DNA of 64,000 nucleotides. It comes from Actinomyces johnsonii (lineage in GTDB: Bacteria; Actinomycetota; Actinomycetes; Actinomycetales; Actinomycetaceae). The stretch covers positions 1-64,000 of the forward strand of contig NZ_VICB01000025.1 of assembly GCF_006546835.1 (NCBI RefSeq), read 5' to 3'. Below are positions 50,047-58,805 of this stretch, piece after piece. The position numbers were made by a program, and so were the translations under genes. Numbering within the stretch: the first letter of the stretch is position 1; every line of letters begins with the position of its first letter. The notes beneath the pieces are model-generated. The model made no database searches, was not told the origin of the DNA, and saw only the letters and a program-made list of their open reading frames with translations.

Positions 50047-50088
50047 ACTCGAACCCTCGGCAGCCGAATTGCTACCGAGGGTTCGAGT
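50047..50088. terminator. Terminator between protein D and tRNA-Ser(UGA)
   Basis: 18-bp stem with one mismatch (50047-50064 with 50071-50088), loop CGAATT; serves the plus-strand gene and the minus-strand tRNA. Protein B's copy of this terminator was cut by the ISL3-like element. Confidence 0.75.
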
Positions 50089-50098
50089 AAGCATGAGA

Positions 50099-50187
50099 TG
50101 GCGGAGAGAGGGGGATTCGAACCCCCGGTGCGCTAGGCGCACAGCGGTTTTCAAGACCGCCACATTCGGCCGCTCTGTCACCTCTCC
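50099..50187 (-). tRNA. tRNA-Ser (anticodon UGA)
   Basis: Minus-strand class II tRNA, about 86 nt plus encoded CCA. Acceptor GGAGAGG pairs with TCTCTCC, the anticodon loop CTTGAAA gives UGA, there is a long variable arm, and the T-loop is GTTCGAATC. It decodes UCA/UCG and others. Confidence 0.95.
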
Positions 50188-50372
50188 AGGCCGCGCCCCC
50201 AGGGCGCGACAGGCACAGACCCTACCATCCCGGTGAACCCGCGGTCACCGCGAGCCCACCGGCGGCCGACGTCGCGGTCGTACCTTAGGACTCGCGTTCG
50301 AGGGGTAAAGGGCACGAACGCGCGCCCTACCCTACGAACACGAGGTCCTCCAGCCTACTTCCGCAACAGACC

Positions 50373-51722
50373 CTAAGACCTGCTGAAGAACCCGCGCCGG
50401 TGCGGCTTGCTGGCGCGCGCAGGCAGCAGCGAGTTCGGCTCGTCGAGCCGCCCCTCGGCCAGCGCCTGCCCGATCGCCGGCCACACCGGCAGGCGCGCCA
50501 TGAGCGTGGCCTGCAGGGCGTGGTAGATGTCCGGATGCCCGGCCCAGGTGCGGGTCGAGGGCCGGTTGTCGCGGTCGAGCTCGTGGGTCCACACGCCCGG
50601 CTCCTCGATGAGGAACTCCTCGGCGTAGTCGATCCAGGCGCGGTAACAGTGCTCGTAGTGCTCGACGTCGATCTCCCCGCGCCCGTCGTCGAGCAGGGCC
50701 TGGCGGATGGCGGCCGAGGCCGAGATGCCCTCGCAGACCACCCAGTGCATGCGCTCGTGGACCACCGGCTCGCCATCGAAGTCCGTCGTGTAAACGAAGC
50801 CGGGGGCGCCGTCGATGCGCCAGCCATCGGTACGGGCCTGCTCGAAGATGTGCTCGGCGGCATCCAGCATCCAGTCCGGCGCGCTCATGGACCGGTTGAT
50901 GAGGGCGCCGTGCAGCTGCACGGTCAGGCGCGCCCATTCCAGGCCGTGACCGGGGGTGACGCCGTAGGGCCTGAAGGGGTGGGCCGGCTCATCGCGGTTG
51001 TAGTCGAGTCTCGGCTTCCAGGAGGTGGAGTAGTGCTCGGGCAGGCGCCAGCCGTGCTCGCGGGCCTGAACGTTGACGGCGAAGTCGGCGATCTTCAGGG
51101 CCCGCTCCAGCCAGCGCACCTCGCCGGTGACGTCGGCCGTGGCCAGGTAGGCCTCGACCGTGTGCATGGCGGCATTGATACCGCGATAGTCCTCGGGGTC
51201 GGTGAAATCGAAGGCGTAGGACTCGATCGGCATCTGCTGGGGCTCGTCCCACCAGTAGCGGTCCTGGATCTCCATGGCATCGCGCAGCAGCTCGTGGGCG
51301 CCGGGCCGATCCGCGGCCGTCGCGGTGGCGGCGGCCAGGAGCACGAAGGCGTGCTGGTAGCACTCCTTGCGGGCCTCGGGGTCGATCGGGACGCCCCGCC
51401 CCTCGGCGTCGGGATCGGGGCCGATCGCCGAATACCAGCCACCATTGACCGGGTCGCGCAGGGGGCCGCCCAAAGCGCGCACACCGTGGTCGGCGTAGCG
51501 GCGACAGCCGGGGATGCCCATGAGCGCCCCCAGGGAGAAGGCGAAGGTCATGCGGCTGGTGATCCACAGCTCGACCGGATGGGAGGGGTCCACCTCGCCG
51601 TCCTGGCCGATCCACCCGAATCCTGTGGGCACCTGCGAGGCGCGCGCGTAGTGCAGTAGTGCATGCGTCTCGTAAGCCAGCCAACGCTTGTGCTCGGGAG
51701 CGCCGAACCATCCCAGTCCCAT
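50373..51722 (-). CDS. AGE-family sugar isomerase/epimerase
   Basis: 449-aa (alpha/alpha)6-barrel enzyme of the N-acylglucosamine 2-epimerase family. Conserved His-bearing motifs are NAAMHTVEAYL, TPGHGLEWARL and ERMHWVVCEG, placed as in YihS-type aldose-ketose isomerases and mannose isomerases. It probably interconverts an aldose with a ketose (mannose/fructose or sulfoquinovose-like), acting in the cytoplasm. AAGGAGGA precedes the ATG. It follows a sugar-type solute-binding protein gene by 93 bp. Confidence 0.8.
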   Translation of the reverse strand: MGLGWFGAPEHKRWLAYETHALLHYARASQVPTGFGWIGQDGEVDPSHPVELWITSRMTFAFSLGALMGIPGCRRYADHGVRALGGPLRDPVNGGWYSAIGPDPDAEGRGVPIDPEARKECYQHAFVLLAAATATAADRPGAHELLRDAMEIQDRYWWDEPQQMPIESYAFDFTDPEDYRGINAAMHTVEAYLATADVTGEVRWLERALKIADFAVNVQAREHGWRLPEHYSTSWKPRLDYNRDEPAHPFRPYGVTPGHGLEWARLTVQLHGALINRSMSAPDWMLDAAEHIFEQARTDGWRIDGAPGFVYTTDFDGEPVVHERMHWVVCEGISASAAIRQALLDDGRGEIDVEHYEHCYRAWIDYAEEFLIEEPGVWTHELDRDNRPSTRTWAGHPDIYHALQATLMARLPVWPAIGQALAEGRLDEPNSLLPARASKPHRRGFFSRS

Positions 51723-51815
51723 GAGTCCTCCTTGATCCGCTGGGGATTCAAGGCTATCGACCCGCCCCGTGCGGATCAATGCTTCGGACCGAGCCCTGCG
51801 GAGCCCGCGCGTCGG

Positions 51816-53453
51816 CTACTTCTGCTTGGGCCAGGCGGACTCGCCCTGTGCGAGCGCCTCCTTGGGGGTCATCGCACCGGTCGACCAGCGGCTCAGCCCC
51901 AGCCACAGGGCGCTGCTGCCCACGCCCACGGGCATCGAGTCCGAGGCATCCATCTCGACGGTCGTCTGACGCGACTGGAGCAGCCTGGTGGCGCGCTTGC
52001 CGACGTCGCTGGGCGCCAGGTCCGGGTCGACGCCCTGGTAGGCGGTTGCCACCCCGCCCATCGCCATCCGCGTGCGCGCCCAGTTCTGGGAGGTCAGGTA
52101 GGCCATGACCGCATTGGCCGCGTCCGAGCGGGTGAAGGCCACGAGGTAGTCGGTGCCCACGAGCACGGCCTCCGATCCCCGGTCCGCCGCCGGAGTGACG
52201 AAGGCCGAGATCTTGACGCCGTTCGACGTCGGCGACGCCGTCGCCGCAGCGGTCGTCTCCCCCGCTGCCTGGGCGGAGTCCGTCGAGGCCGTGGCGCCCC
52301 CGGTGGGGCTGGGCGCCTGGACCGTCACCGGGTTGGCGCCGTCGGCGTCGGTGATGGCGGTGCCCTCGGGGAACCGGCTCTCGAAGGAGGAGGAGGCGTG
52401 CAGCATGAGGCAGCTGCCCTTGACCAGGTCGGCCCCGGCCTGCGCGGGGGTCCGCGAGATGACCGAGCCACGCCCCCCGGCCACGCTCCCATCGGCCAGG
52501 ACCAGGGAGTCGACGACGTCGAGGGCCTCCACAGCGCCCGAAGAGTCGACGGGCACCCTGTGCGAGGCCCACGTCTCGTAGGCGCCGGAGCCCTGCGTGG
52601 ACAGCATGGCGTCCTCGAGCCAGTCGGTCATGACCCAGCCGGTGGACTCCCCGTCTGAGGCGCCTACGCACCAGGGGGTTACGGAGCCGTCGGGGTGGTC
52701 GGCGCGGACCTTGCGGGTGAGGGTCTCCAGTTCCGCCCAGGTGGCCGGCACCTTATAGCCGGCCTTGGCGAAGGCGTCCGGCGAATACCACACGAGGGAC
52801 TTCACCGAGGCCATGAGCGGGGCGGCGTAGGGCACGGAGGCGTGGATACCCACCTGGATCCAGTGCCGGTCCCACCCCGCCTCCACGTTGCTGTTAACCG
52901 TGTTCGGCAATGGGTGGACCACGCCGGTGTCGACGAGCTCGGCCACCATCGCCGGCTGCGGCACGATCGCCAGGTCGGGCAGGTTCTCGGGGTTGTCCTG
53001 GCTCGACGGCGAGGCCCCCTTGTTGGTGGACAGGTCCGCGCCCGAGCCGTTGAGCAGCTGGGAGCGCAGCTCGGTGGTGCCGGTGTGGGCGACGTCGATG
53101 CCCGTGCACTTCTCGAACTCGGCCACGGAGGCCTCGAAGCGCTCTGCCTCGGTGCCGGTCAGGCTGCTGGAGACGGTGACGGTGGAGCCCTCGTGGCCCT
53201 GGTAGGCCTTGTAGGCGGCGCAGCCGGTGGCCGATGCGGAGTGGGCCCCGCCGGCCGAGCAGGCGGCGGTGGCGGCGCAGACCAGGGTCAAGGCGCTGGC
53301 GGCCGCGAGAAGACGGCCGCAGCGCCGCCGTCTGCCGGTTGAACGTCGTCGGACCGGGGCGGCCCCGCCGGGCAGACCGGTGCCCGCGGCGGTGACGTCG
53401 TTGATGGGGCCGATGGAGTTGTGATGGGAGATAGGGAGAGGGGACTGTCGCAT
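51816..53453 (-). CDS. ABC-type solute-binding lipoprotein (extracellular family 1, sugar type)
   Basis: 545-aa protein. After a ~50-residue cytoplasmic leader, a hydrophobic signal ends in the lipobox TAAC. The mature part is a family 1 periplasmic-binding-type protein (TVTVSSSLTGTEAERFEASVAEFEKCTGIDV, LVWYSPDAFAKAGYKVPATWAELETL) carrying a Thr/Ala-rich insertion around residue 415. It should capture a carbohydrate. No permease or ATPase gene is next to it. It overlaps the HAD gene by ATGA, so it is cotranslated with it. Confidence 0.8.
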   Translation of the reverse strand: MRQSPLPISHHNSIGPINDVTAAGTGLPGGAAPVRRRSTGRRRRCGRLLAAASALTLVCAATAACSAGGAHSASATGCAAYKAYQGHEGSTVTVSSSLTGTEAERFEASVAEFEKCTGIDVAHTGTTELRSQLLNGSGADLSTNKGASPSSQDNPENLPDLAIVPQPAMVAELVDTGVVHPLPNTVNSNVEAGWDRHWIQVGIHASVPYAAPLMASVKSLVWYSPDAFAKAGYKVPATWAELETLTRKVRADHPDGSVTPWCVGASDGESTGWVMTDWLEDAMLSTQGSGAYETWASHRVPVDSSGAVEALDVVDSLVLADGSVAGGRGSVISRTPAQAGADLVKGSCLMLHASSSFESRFPEGTAITDADGANPVTVQAPSPTGGATASTDSAQAAGETTAAATASPTSNGVKISAFVTPAADRGSEAVLVGTDYLVAFTRSDAANAVMAYLTSQNWARTRMAMGGVATAYQGVDPDLAPSDVGKRATRLLQSRQTTVEMDASDSMPVGVGSSALWLGLSRWSTGAMTPKEALAQGESAWPKQK

Positions 53454-54640
53454 CAGGGGTGCCTTACTCGTTCGATGACGGCGTCCAGGACGGCGGCGCA
53501 GCCGTCCCGCCACACGGGCTCGGTCAGGATATCGCCGCGGTCGCGCACCCACTGGGGCGCACTACCCATGACGACTCCGGCCCCGGCCCACTCGATCATC
53601 TCGACGTCGTTGGAGCCGTCCCCGACCGCGAGGGTGCGGGCGGAGTCGACGCCCAGGCGGGAGATGAGCGCCTCGAGGGCGGAGGCCTTGGTGACGCCTT
53701 CGGGGGCGACGTCGAGCCAGGCCGTCCAGCCGATGGCGTACTCCACCGAGTGCAGCCCGGAGTCGGCCACGATCTCGGAGAAGCGCTCCACCGACATGCC
53801 CGGGGCCCGCAGGACCACGCGGGTGACGGGCTGGGAGACGAGCTCGTCGAAGGAGACGACCTGCTGGTCCTCGATGAGCTCGCCGTCGGGGAAGAGCCGG
53901 GAGACCTTGAACCCGACGCCAAGGTCCTCCACGGCGATGATCCCGTCGGGCACGGCGGCGAGCAGGGTCTCGATGGCGGGGCGCGGGTCGAAGGTGCGCG
54001 AGTCGACCACTTCGTAGCCGCCGGGGGCGTCCGGGTCGAGCCGCAGGGTCAGGGCGCCGTTGGCGCACACCATCCAGCCCGAGCTCAGCCCCAGGTGGCG
54101 CACCACCGGCATGGCGGCGGCGATCCCGCGCCCGGTGGAGATGACCACGGGCACCTCGTGGGCGCGCAGGCGGGCGATGGAGGCCATGACCCGCTCCGAG
54201 ACGCGCCCGTCCATGTCGAGGATGGTGCCGTCGACGTCGAGGGCGACGACGAGCCCTCGACCGGGCGCGAGCCGGGCCCCGCCGGAGGCCTCCAGCGCGT
54301 CGAGGTCCCGCATCCGGTCCTGGACCAGGGCGTGGTACTCCTCGTGGTCCAGAGCCCGACGGCGCAGCATGCGCCCGCCGGTTCCCCCGGCGGAGCCGGT
54401 GGTCTTGGCGGTGCTCTCGGGGTCGCCGCGATGCCCGATGCACTCAGCCGAGCCGCCCAGGCGGGTCAGCGGTTGACCACCCGGGACGATCCCGGTGTCG
54501 GGGTTGACGGCCGGGCCGTTGGCCGTGGGCTCGGCGGCGCTGGAGCCGCCCGCGGCGTCGGCCGTGCGGCCCGCACCGGCGGTCCCCGGCGAGGGGTCCG
54601 ACGGCGTCGACGGCGAGGGGGCGGATGGTGTGGGGCTCAT
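53453..54640 (-). CDS. HAD-IIB (Cof-type) phosphatase with long N-terminal extension
   Basis: 395-aa protein. A ~115-residue Pro/Ser/Gly-rich tail precedes a Cof-type HAD domain: motif I DVDGTILDMDGRV, motif II STGR (VVISTGRGIAAA), and the motif III/IV region GVTKASALEALI…AVGDGSNDVEMI. It probably dephosphorylates a sugar phosphate or similar small metabolite. It lies 12 bp after serS and overlaps the next gene. Confidence 0.8.
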   Translation of the reverse strand: MSPTPSAPSPSTPSDPSPGTAGAGRTADAAGGSSAAEPTANGPAVNPDTGIVPGGQPLTRLGGSAECIGHRGDPESTAKTTGSAGGTGGRMLRRRALDHEEYHALVQDRMRDLDALEASGGARLAPGRGLVVALDVDGTILDMDGRVSERVMASIARLRAHEVPVVISTGRGIAAAMPVVRHLGLSSGWMVCANGALTLRLDPDAPGGYEVVDSRTFDPRPAIETLLAAVPDGIIAVEDLGVGFKVSRLFPDGELIEDQQVVSFDELVSQPVTRVVLRAPGMSVERFSEIVADSGLHSVEYAIGWTAWLDVAPEGVTKASALEALISRLGVDSARTLAVGDGSNDVEMIEWAGAGVVMGSAPQWVRDRGDILTEPVWRDGCAAVLDAVIERVRHP

Positions 54641-54652
54641 GCGCGGCCGGCC

Positions 54653-55933
54653 TCAGGCGGTGGCGCCGACGGGCTCGATGGCCTCCAGGCCGCCCAGGTA
54701 GGGGCGCAGGCCCGCGGGCACGCGCACCGAGCCGTCGGCCTGCTGGTGGTTCTCCAGGATGGCGACCATCCAGCGGGTGGTGGCCAGGGTTCCGTTGAGG
54801 GTGGCCACGGGGCTCGTGCCGCTCTCGCGGCGCTCGCGCACGGCCAGGCGGCGGGCCTGGTAGGTGGTGCAGTTGGAGGTGGAGGTGACCTCCATCCAGC
54901 GCTGCTGGGTGGGCAGCCAGGCCTCGCAGTCGAACTTGCGGGCGGCCGAGGAGCCCAGGTCCCCGGCGGCGGTGTCGATGACCCGGTAGGGCAGCTCGAC
55001 CAGGGCCAGCATCTCCTCCTCCATGGCCAGGAGCCGGGCGTGCTCGGCCTCGGCGTCCTCGGGGCAGCAGTAGGAGAACATCTCGGCCTTGTTGAACTGG
55101 TGGACGCGGATGATGCCGCGGGTGTCCTTGCCGGCGGCGCCGGCCTCGCGCCGGTAGCAGGTGGACCAGCCCATGTAGCGCTTGGGCCCGGCGGTGAGGT
55201 CGAGGATCTCGTCGGCGTGGTAGCCGGCCAGGGCCACCTCGGAGGTGCCGGTGAGGTAGAGGTCGTCGGCGGGCAGGTAGTAGATCTCGTCGCTGTGGGC
55301 GCCCAGGAACCCGGTGCCGCCCATGACCTGCGGGGTCACGAGGGTGGGGGTGGTCATCGGGGTGAATCCGTGGGCGACGGCGGCGTCCAGGGCAGCCGTC
55401 ATGAGGGCCAGCTCCAGGCGCATGCCCCAGCCCTTGAGGTAGTAGAAGCGGGCGCCGGAGACCTTGGCGCCGCGGCGGGTGTCGATGATGTCCAGGCCCT
55501 CGCCGATCGCCAGGTGGTCGGCGGGCTCGAAGCCCTCGGCGGTGAAGTCTCGGGGCTCGCCGCCTTCGTGGCGCAGGACGACGTAGTCCTCCTCGCCGCC
55601 CGACGGCGCTCCCTCGATGAGGTTGGCGAACTGGCGGGCCAGGGCGTCGAGCTCAGCGGCCGCCGCCGAGGAGGCGGCCTCGGCGGCCTTGACCTGCTCG
55701 GCCAGTTCCTTGGCACTGGCAAGAATCGCCGGGCGCTCCTCAGGCGATGCCTTCCCGACGGACCGGGAGACGGCCTTCTGCTCGGCGCGGAGGTTCTCGA
55801 AGGCGGCCAGCGCCTGACGGCGGGTCTCGTCGGCGGCAATGACGCGGTCAACGAGATCGACGTCGGCGCCGCGGGCTCGCTGGCTGGCGCGGAAGGGCTC
55901 GGGGTTCTCACGAAGCGCACGCAGGTCGATCAT
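54653..55933 (-). CDS. serS: Seryl-tRNA synthetase
   Basis: 426-aa class II synthetase. The N-terminal coiled-coil arm ([14 protein letters not shown]…[16 protein letters not shown]) is followed by motif 2 ([21 protein letters not shown]) and motif 3 ([19 protein letters not shown]). It charges tRNA-Ser with serine. The start at 55933 gives the canonical MIDLR N terminus. It heads a unit with the HAD phosphatase, solute-binding protein and AGE isomerase. Confidence 0.95.
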   Translation of the reverse strand: MIDLRALRENPEPFRASQRARGADVDLVDRVIAADETRRQALAAFENLRAEQKAVSRSVGKASPEERPAILASAKELAEQVKAAEAASSAAAAELDALARQFANLIEGAPSGGEEDYVVLRHEGGEPRDFTAEGFEPADHLAIGEGLDIIDTRRGAKVSGARFYYLKGWGMRLELALMTAALDAAVAHGFTPMTTPTLVTPQVMGGTGFLGAHSDEIYYLPADDLYLTGTSEVALAGYHADEILDLTAGPKRYMGWSTCYRREAGAAGKDTRGIIRVHQFNKAEMFSYCCPEDAEAEHARLLAMEEEMLALVELPYRVIDTAAGDLGSSAARKFDCEAWLPTQQRWMEVTSTSNCTTYQARRLAVRERRESGTSPVATLNGTLATTRWMVAILENHQQADGSVRVPAGLRPYLGGLEAIEPVGATA

Positions 55934-56435
55934 GACCCTGAGTGTAGTCAGGACCGTGCCCGAGGCCGCACTCGGATCACTTTCCGGGCGACATCGGGCC
56001 GCACGCGAGGTGGTCACCAACCAGTGACGGACCCGACACTCGAGTCGGATCGACCCGTTTCGCCGTCGGATCCGCACCACTGACGAGGCGGACTCGCGGG
56101 CCCGAAAGCCAAGAATTAACCGGAAGGCCAGGGGTGGATGGCGCGCGTGCGGGCCATACACGTTCACCCCTGCACACACCACCCCTCGAGCGCGAACGTG
56201 ACCTACTTCCCTCTACCAACGTAATCCACCTGTGAATACAATCCATTTCAATCGGTGTACCCTATAGTTCCCGACGGCGTTCTCGGGCCGCCATGTTGGA
56301 GGCCCGCCCACGCCGGATCCCACACCATTCTCCCCGCTTCTCCCGGCCATTCGTCTGCCTTCGACTTTCTGTCACTCCGTCATATCAGGCTCGCCGATCG
56401 CGTTGGTGCGGGCCCCGACCACAGGACCACAACTC
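55934..56435. other. serS-oxyR divergent intergenic region
   Basis: About 500 bp without a supportable gene. The right part is AT-richer than average and contains TATAGT (56263-56268), a possible -10 for oxyR. No clear palindrome was recognised. Confidence 0.4.
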
Positions 56436-57368
56436 ATGCCGATCTCATCATCTCCGTCCTTCTCGCAGTTACGGGCCTTCGTAGCCCTGTGCGACCACCA
56501 GCACTTCGGCGAGGCCGCCACTGCGCTCGGCGTCAGTCAGCCCAGCCTGTCGCAGGCCATCACCGCCCTGGAGAAGCGCGTTGGCGGCGAGCTGGTGGAG
56601 CGCACCACCCGCCGCGTGCTGGTGACCTCCCTGGGCGAGGCTCTCCTGCCCTTCGCCCGCGACGCCGTCCTGGCCGCCGAGGCCTTCAACGAGGCCGCCT
56701 CCAGCCAGGGGGCCGCCCTGAGCGGCACGATGCGTCTGGGCATCATCCCCACCATCGCACCCTACCTGGCCCCCATTCTCATCGACGGTCTGCGCGAGGC
56801 CCTGCCCCAGATGGAGCTGGATCTGCGCGAGATGGTCACCGGGGACAACCTCGACCAACTCGCCCAGGGGCGTCTGGACGCCGCCATCATCGCCCTGGAG
56901 GACGACCTCCAGCGCACCACCGCGATCCCGATGTTCGACGAGCAGCTCGTCGTCCTCACCGCCGCCGACCACCCCTGGGCGGGGCGCCGGGACGTCAACC
57001 CCGCCGAGCTCGATGACCAGCCCCTCCTCCTACTCGACGAGGGCAACTGCCTGCGCGACCAGACCCTGGCCCTGTGCCAGCGCTACGGCACCCGGCCCCC
57101 GGTCGCGGTGGCCACCACCCTGTCGACGGTGACCCGCATGGTCGCACACGGCTCCGGCGTGACGATCATTCCCGAGGGGGCGCTCCAGCTGCTGACCCCC
57201 TCCTCGGAGTACGGCGTTGCCCGTTTCGCCGACGAGGCGCCGGTGCGCCACATGGGCCTGGTCCACCGGATCTCCTCCTCCCGCGGCGCCGACTTCGCCC
57301 AACTGGCCGCCCTCATCTCACGCCTGGTGAGCCAGGCCGGCCTACCCGTCACCCCGATCAGGACCTGA
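56436..57368 (+). CDS. oxyR: LysR-family hydrogen peroxide sensor OxyR
   Basis: 310-aa LysR regulator. The N-terminal winged helix is SQLRAFVALCDHQHFGEAATALGVSQPSLSQAITALE. The redox pair sits in EGNCLRDQTLALC: Cys205 and Cys214, the same 9-residue spacing as the peroxide-sensing cysteines of E. coli OxyR. Oxidation to the disulfide would switch on antioxidant genes. The start at 56436 (MPISSSPSFSQLR) is the family-like N terminus. No katA or ahpCF is adjacent. Confidence 0.85.
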   Translation: MPISSSPSFSQLRAFVALCDHQHFGEAATALGVSQPSLSQAITALEKRVGGELVERTTRRVLVTSLGEALLPFARDAVLAAEAFNEAASSQGAALSGTMRLGIIPTIAPYLAPILIDGLREALPQMELDLREMVTGDNLDQLAQGRLDAAIIALEDDLQRTTAIPMFDEQLVVLTAADHPWAGRRDVNPAELDDQPLLLLDEGNCLRDQTLALCQRYGTRPPVAVATTLSTVTRMVAHGSGVTIIPEGALQLLTPSSEYGVARFADEAPVRHMGLVHRISSSRGADFAQLAALISRLVSQAGLPVTPIRT

Positions 57369-57508
57369 GTCGGGGCGGGAACACGGGCGGAAAGTCGGCG
57401 CCGGGCCGCAGCCCGGACCACGCCCCGGATCCGTCCGGCCCCCCTCGATGACGTCCGCGCGGCTCCGGTGACAGTGACCGGGGCCGCGCGGACGGTTAAC
57501 CTGCCCCT

Positions 57509-58735
57509 ATGACCGGCTTCACCGACGGCGGGGCCCGGGCGACGACGCGCACCGGGCAGCCACTGGCCTGCGTCGTCGTCAACCCCTCCAAGCCGCGCGC
57601 CACCGCCGCGGTGCGGGGCCTGCTGGAGCGCGAGCTGCGCGAGGCGGGCTACGCCGGACCCGTCTGGCTCGAGACGAGCATCTCCGAGCCCGGCACCATG
57701 CAGACGCGCCTGGCCCTGGGCGCAGGGGCTCGGCTCGTGGTGGCCGCCGGCGGCGACGGAACCGTGCGCGCGGTGGCGGCGGGCCTGGCACGCAGCGGCG
57801 CCCAGATGAGCATCGTCCCCCTGGGCACCGCGAACCTGGCGGCCCGCAACCTCGGGGTACCCGTCGGCGACCCGCGGGCCGCGGTCCGGGCGGCTGCCCG
57901 CGGGGCCGACCTGCCCGCCGACCTGGCCTGGGTGAGGACCGAGCCCCTGCCCGAGTCCGACGTCGGACTAGACCGGACCGGGACGCCCAGAACCGCCGGA
58001 CAGGCGGAGGTCCTGGGCGGAGCCACGGCCGCCGAGCCGACTCGCCCCCCTCCGGCCGACCCGGTCGATCCGGCGGACGGCGTCGAGGCGGCAGACCCGC
58101 CGCGGCTATCGGCCGAGGCGGCCCGGGCGGTGCGCACGGTCCAGAGGGCGACCCGGCGTACCCGTCAGTGGGCCCGGCCCACGCTCGGCGACGAGCACGC
58201 CTGCATGGTGGTGGCCGGGATCGGCTTCGATGCCGGGCTGGTGGCCTCCACGCGCCCGGCCCTCAAGGCGAGGGTCGGCTGGGGAGCTTACGCCCTGGCG
58301 GCCATGGAGAACCTGGGATCACCGCGCATGGACCTGGTTCTCAGCCTTCTCGATGACACCGGCGAGCGACGCGTGGAACGTTTGACCGCCCGCAACCTGC
58401 TGGTGGCCAACGGAGGTCGCCTGCCGGCGGGGATCACTCTGCTGCCCGAGGCCCGCACCGATGACGGTCTGCTCGACGTCGCCGCCATCGATACGGTTGC
58501 CGGTCTGGCCGGGTGGAGCTCCCTGGCGCGCCAGGTGCTGCCGCCCTACGCGGCGCGCTATTCCGAGTCCGGCCGCTCGCTGGGCCGGGTGGTGCTGCGG
58601 CGCGGCGGGGAGGTGACCGTCCAGCTCTCGGCGCCGGCGCTGGTGGAGGTCGACGGGGATCTGCTGGCGCCCACGCGGGGCATGCGGGTGCGCATCGACC
58701 CCGGGGCGCTGCTCATCCGCCGTCCGGCGGCCTGA
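57509..58735 (+). CDS. Diacylglycerol/sphingosine kinase-family lipid kinase
   Basis: 408-aa protein. The catalytic domain has VVAAGGDGTVRAVAAGL and the PLGTANLAARNLGVP loop of the DAGK_cat family. An acidic/Pro-rich insertion (about 150-215) interrupts the usual spacing. The C-terminal beta domain is HACMVVAGIGFDAGLVAST…RNLLVANGGRLPAGITLLPEARTDDGLLDV. It phosphorylates a lipid acceptor at the membrane. A very short leader precedes the ATG. Confidence 0.85.
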   Translation: MTGFTDGGARATTRTGQPLACVVVNPSKPRATAAVRGLLERELREAGYAGPVWLETSISEPGTMQTRLALGAGARLVVAAGGDGTVRAVAAGLARSGAQMSIVPLGTANLAARNLGVPVGDPRAAVRAAARGADLPADLAWVRTEPLPESDVGLDRTGTPRTAGQAEVLGGATAAEPTRPPPADPVDPADGVEAADPPRLSAEAARAVRTVQRATRRTRQWARPTLGDEHACMVVAGIGFDAGLVASTRPALKARVGWGAYALAAMENLGSPRMDLVLSLLDDTGERRVERLTARNLLVANGGRLPAGITLLPEARTDDGLLDVAAIDTVAGLAGWSSLARQVLPPYAARYSESGRSLGRVVLRRGGEVTVQLSAPALVEVDGDLLAPTRGMRVRIDPGALLIRRPAA

Positions 58736-58805
58736 GGGCGGGTCGGTCGGGCGGGTTTGAGGGCCGCCCGCTCCGGCTGCATGCCCAGCGGTGCAGTCCC
58801 CCCGC

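Noticed and set aside
53459-56083. Long plus-strand open frame over serS and the HAD gene
   Set aside because: Antisense shadow of two genes with clear catalytic motifs.
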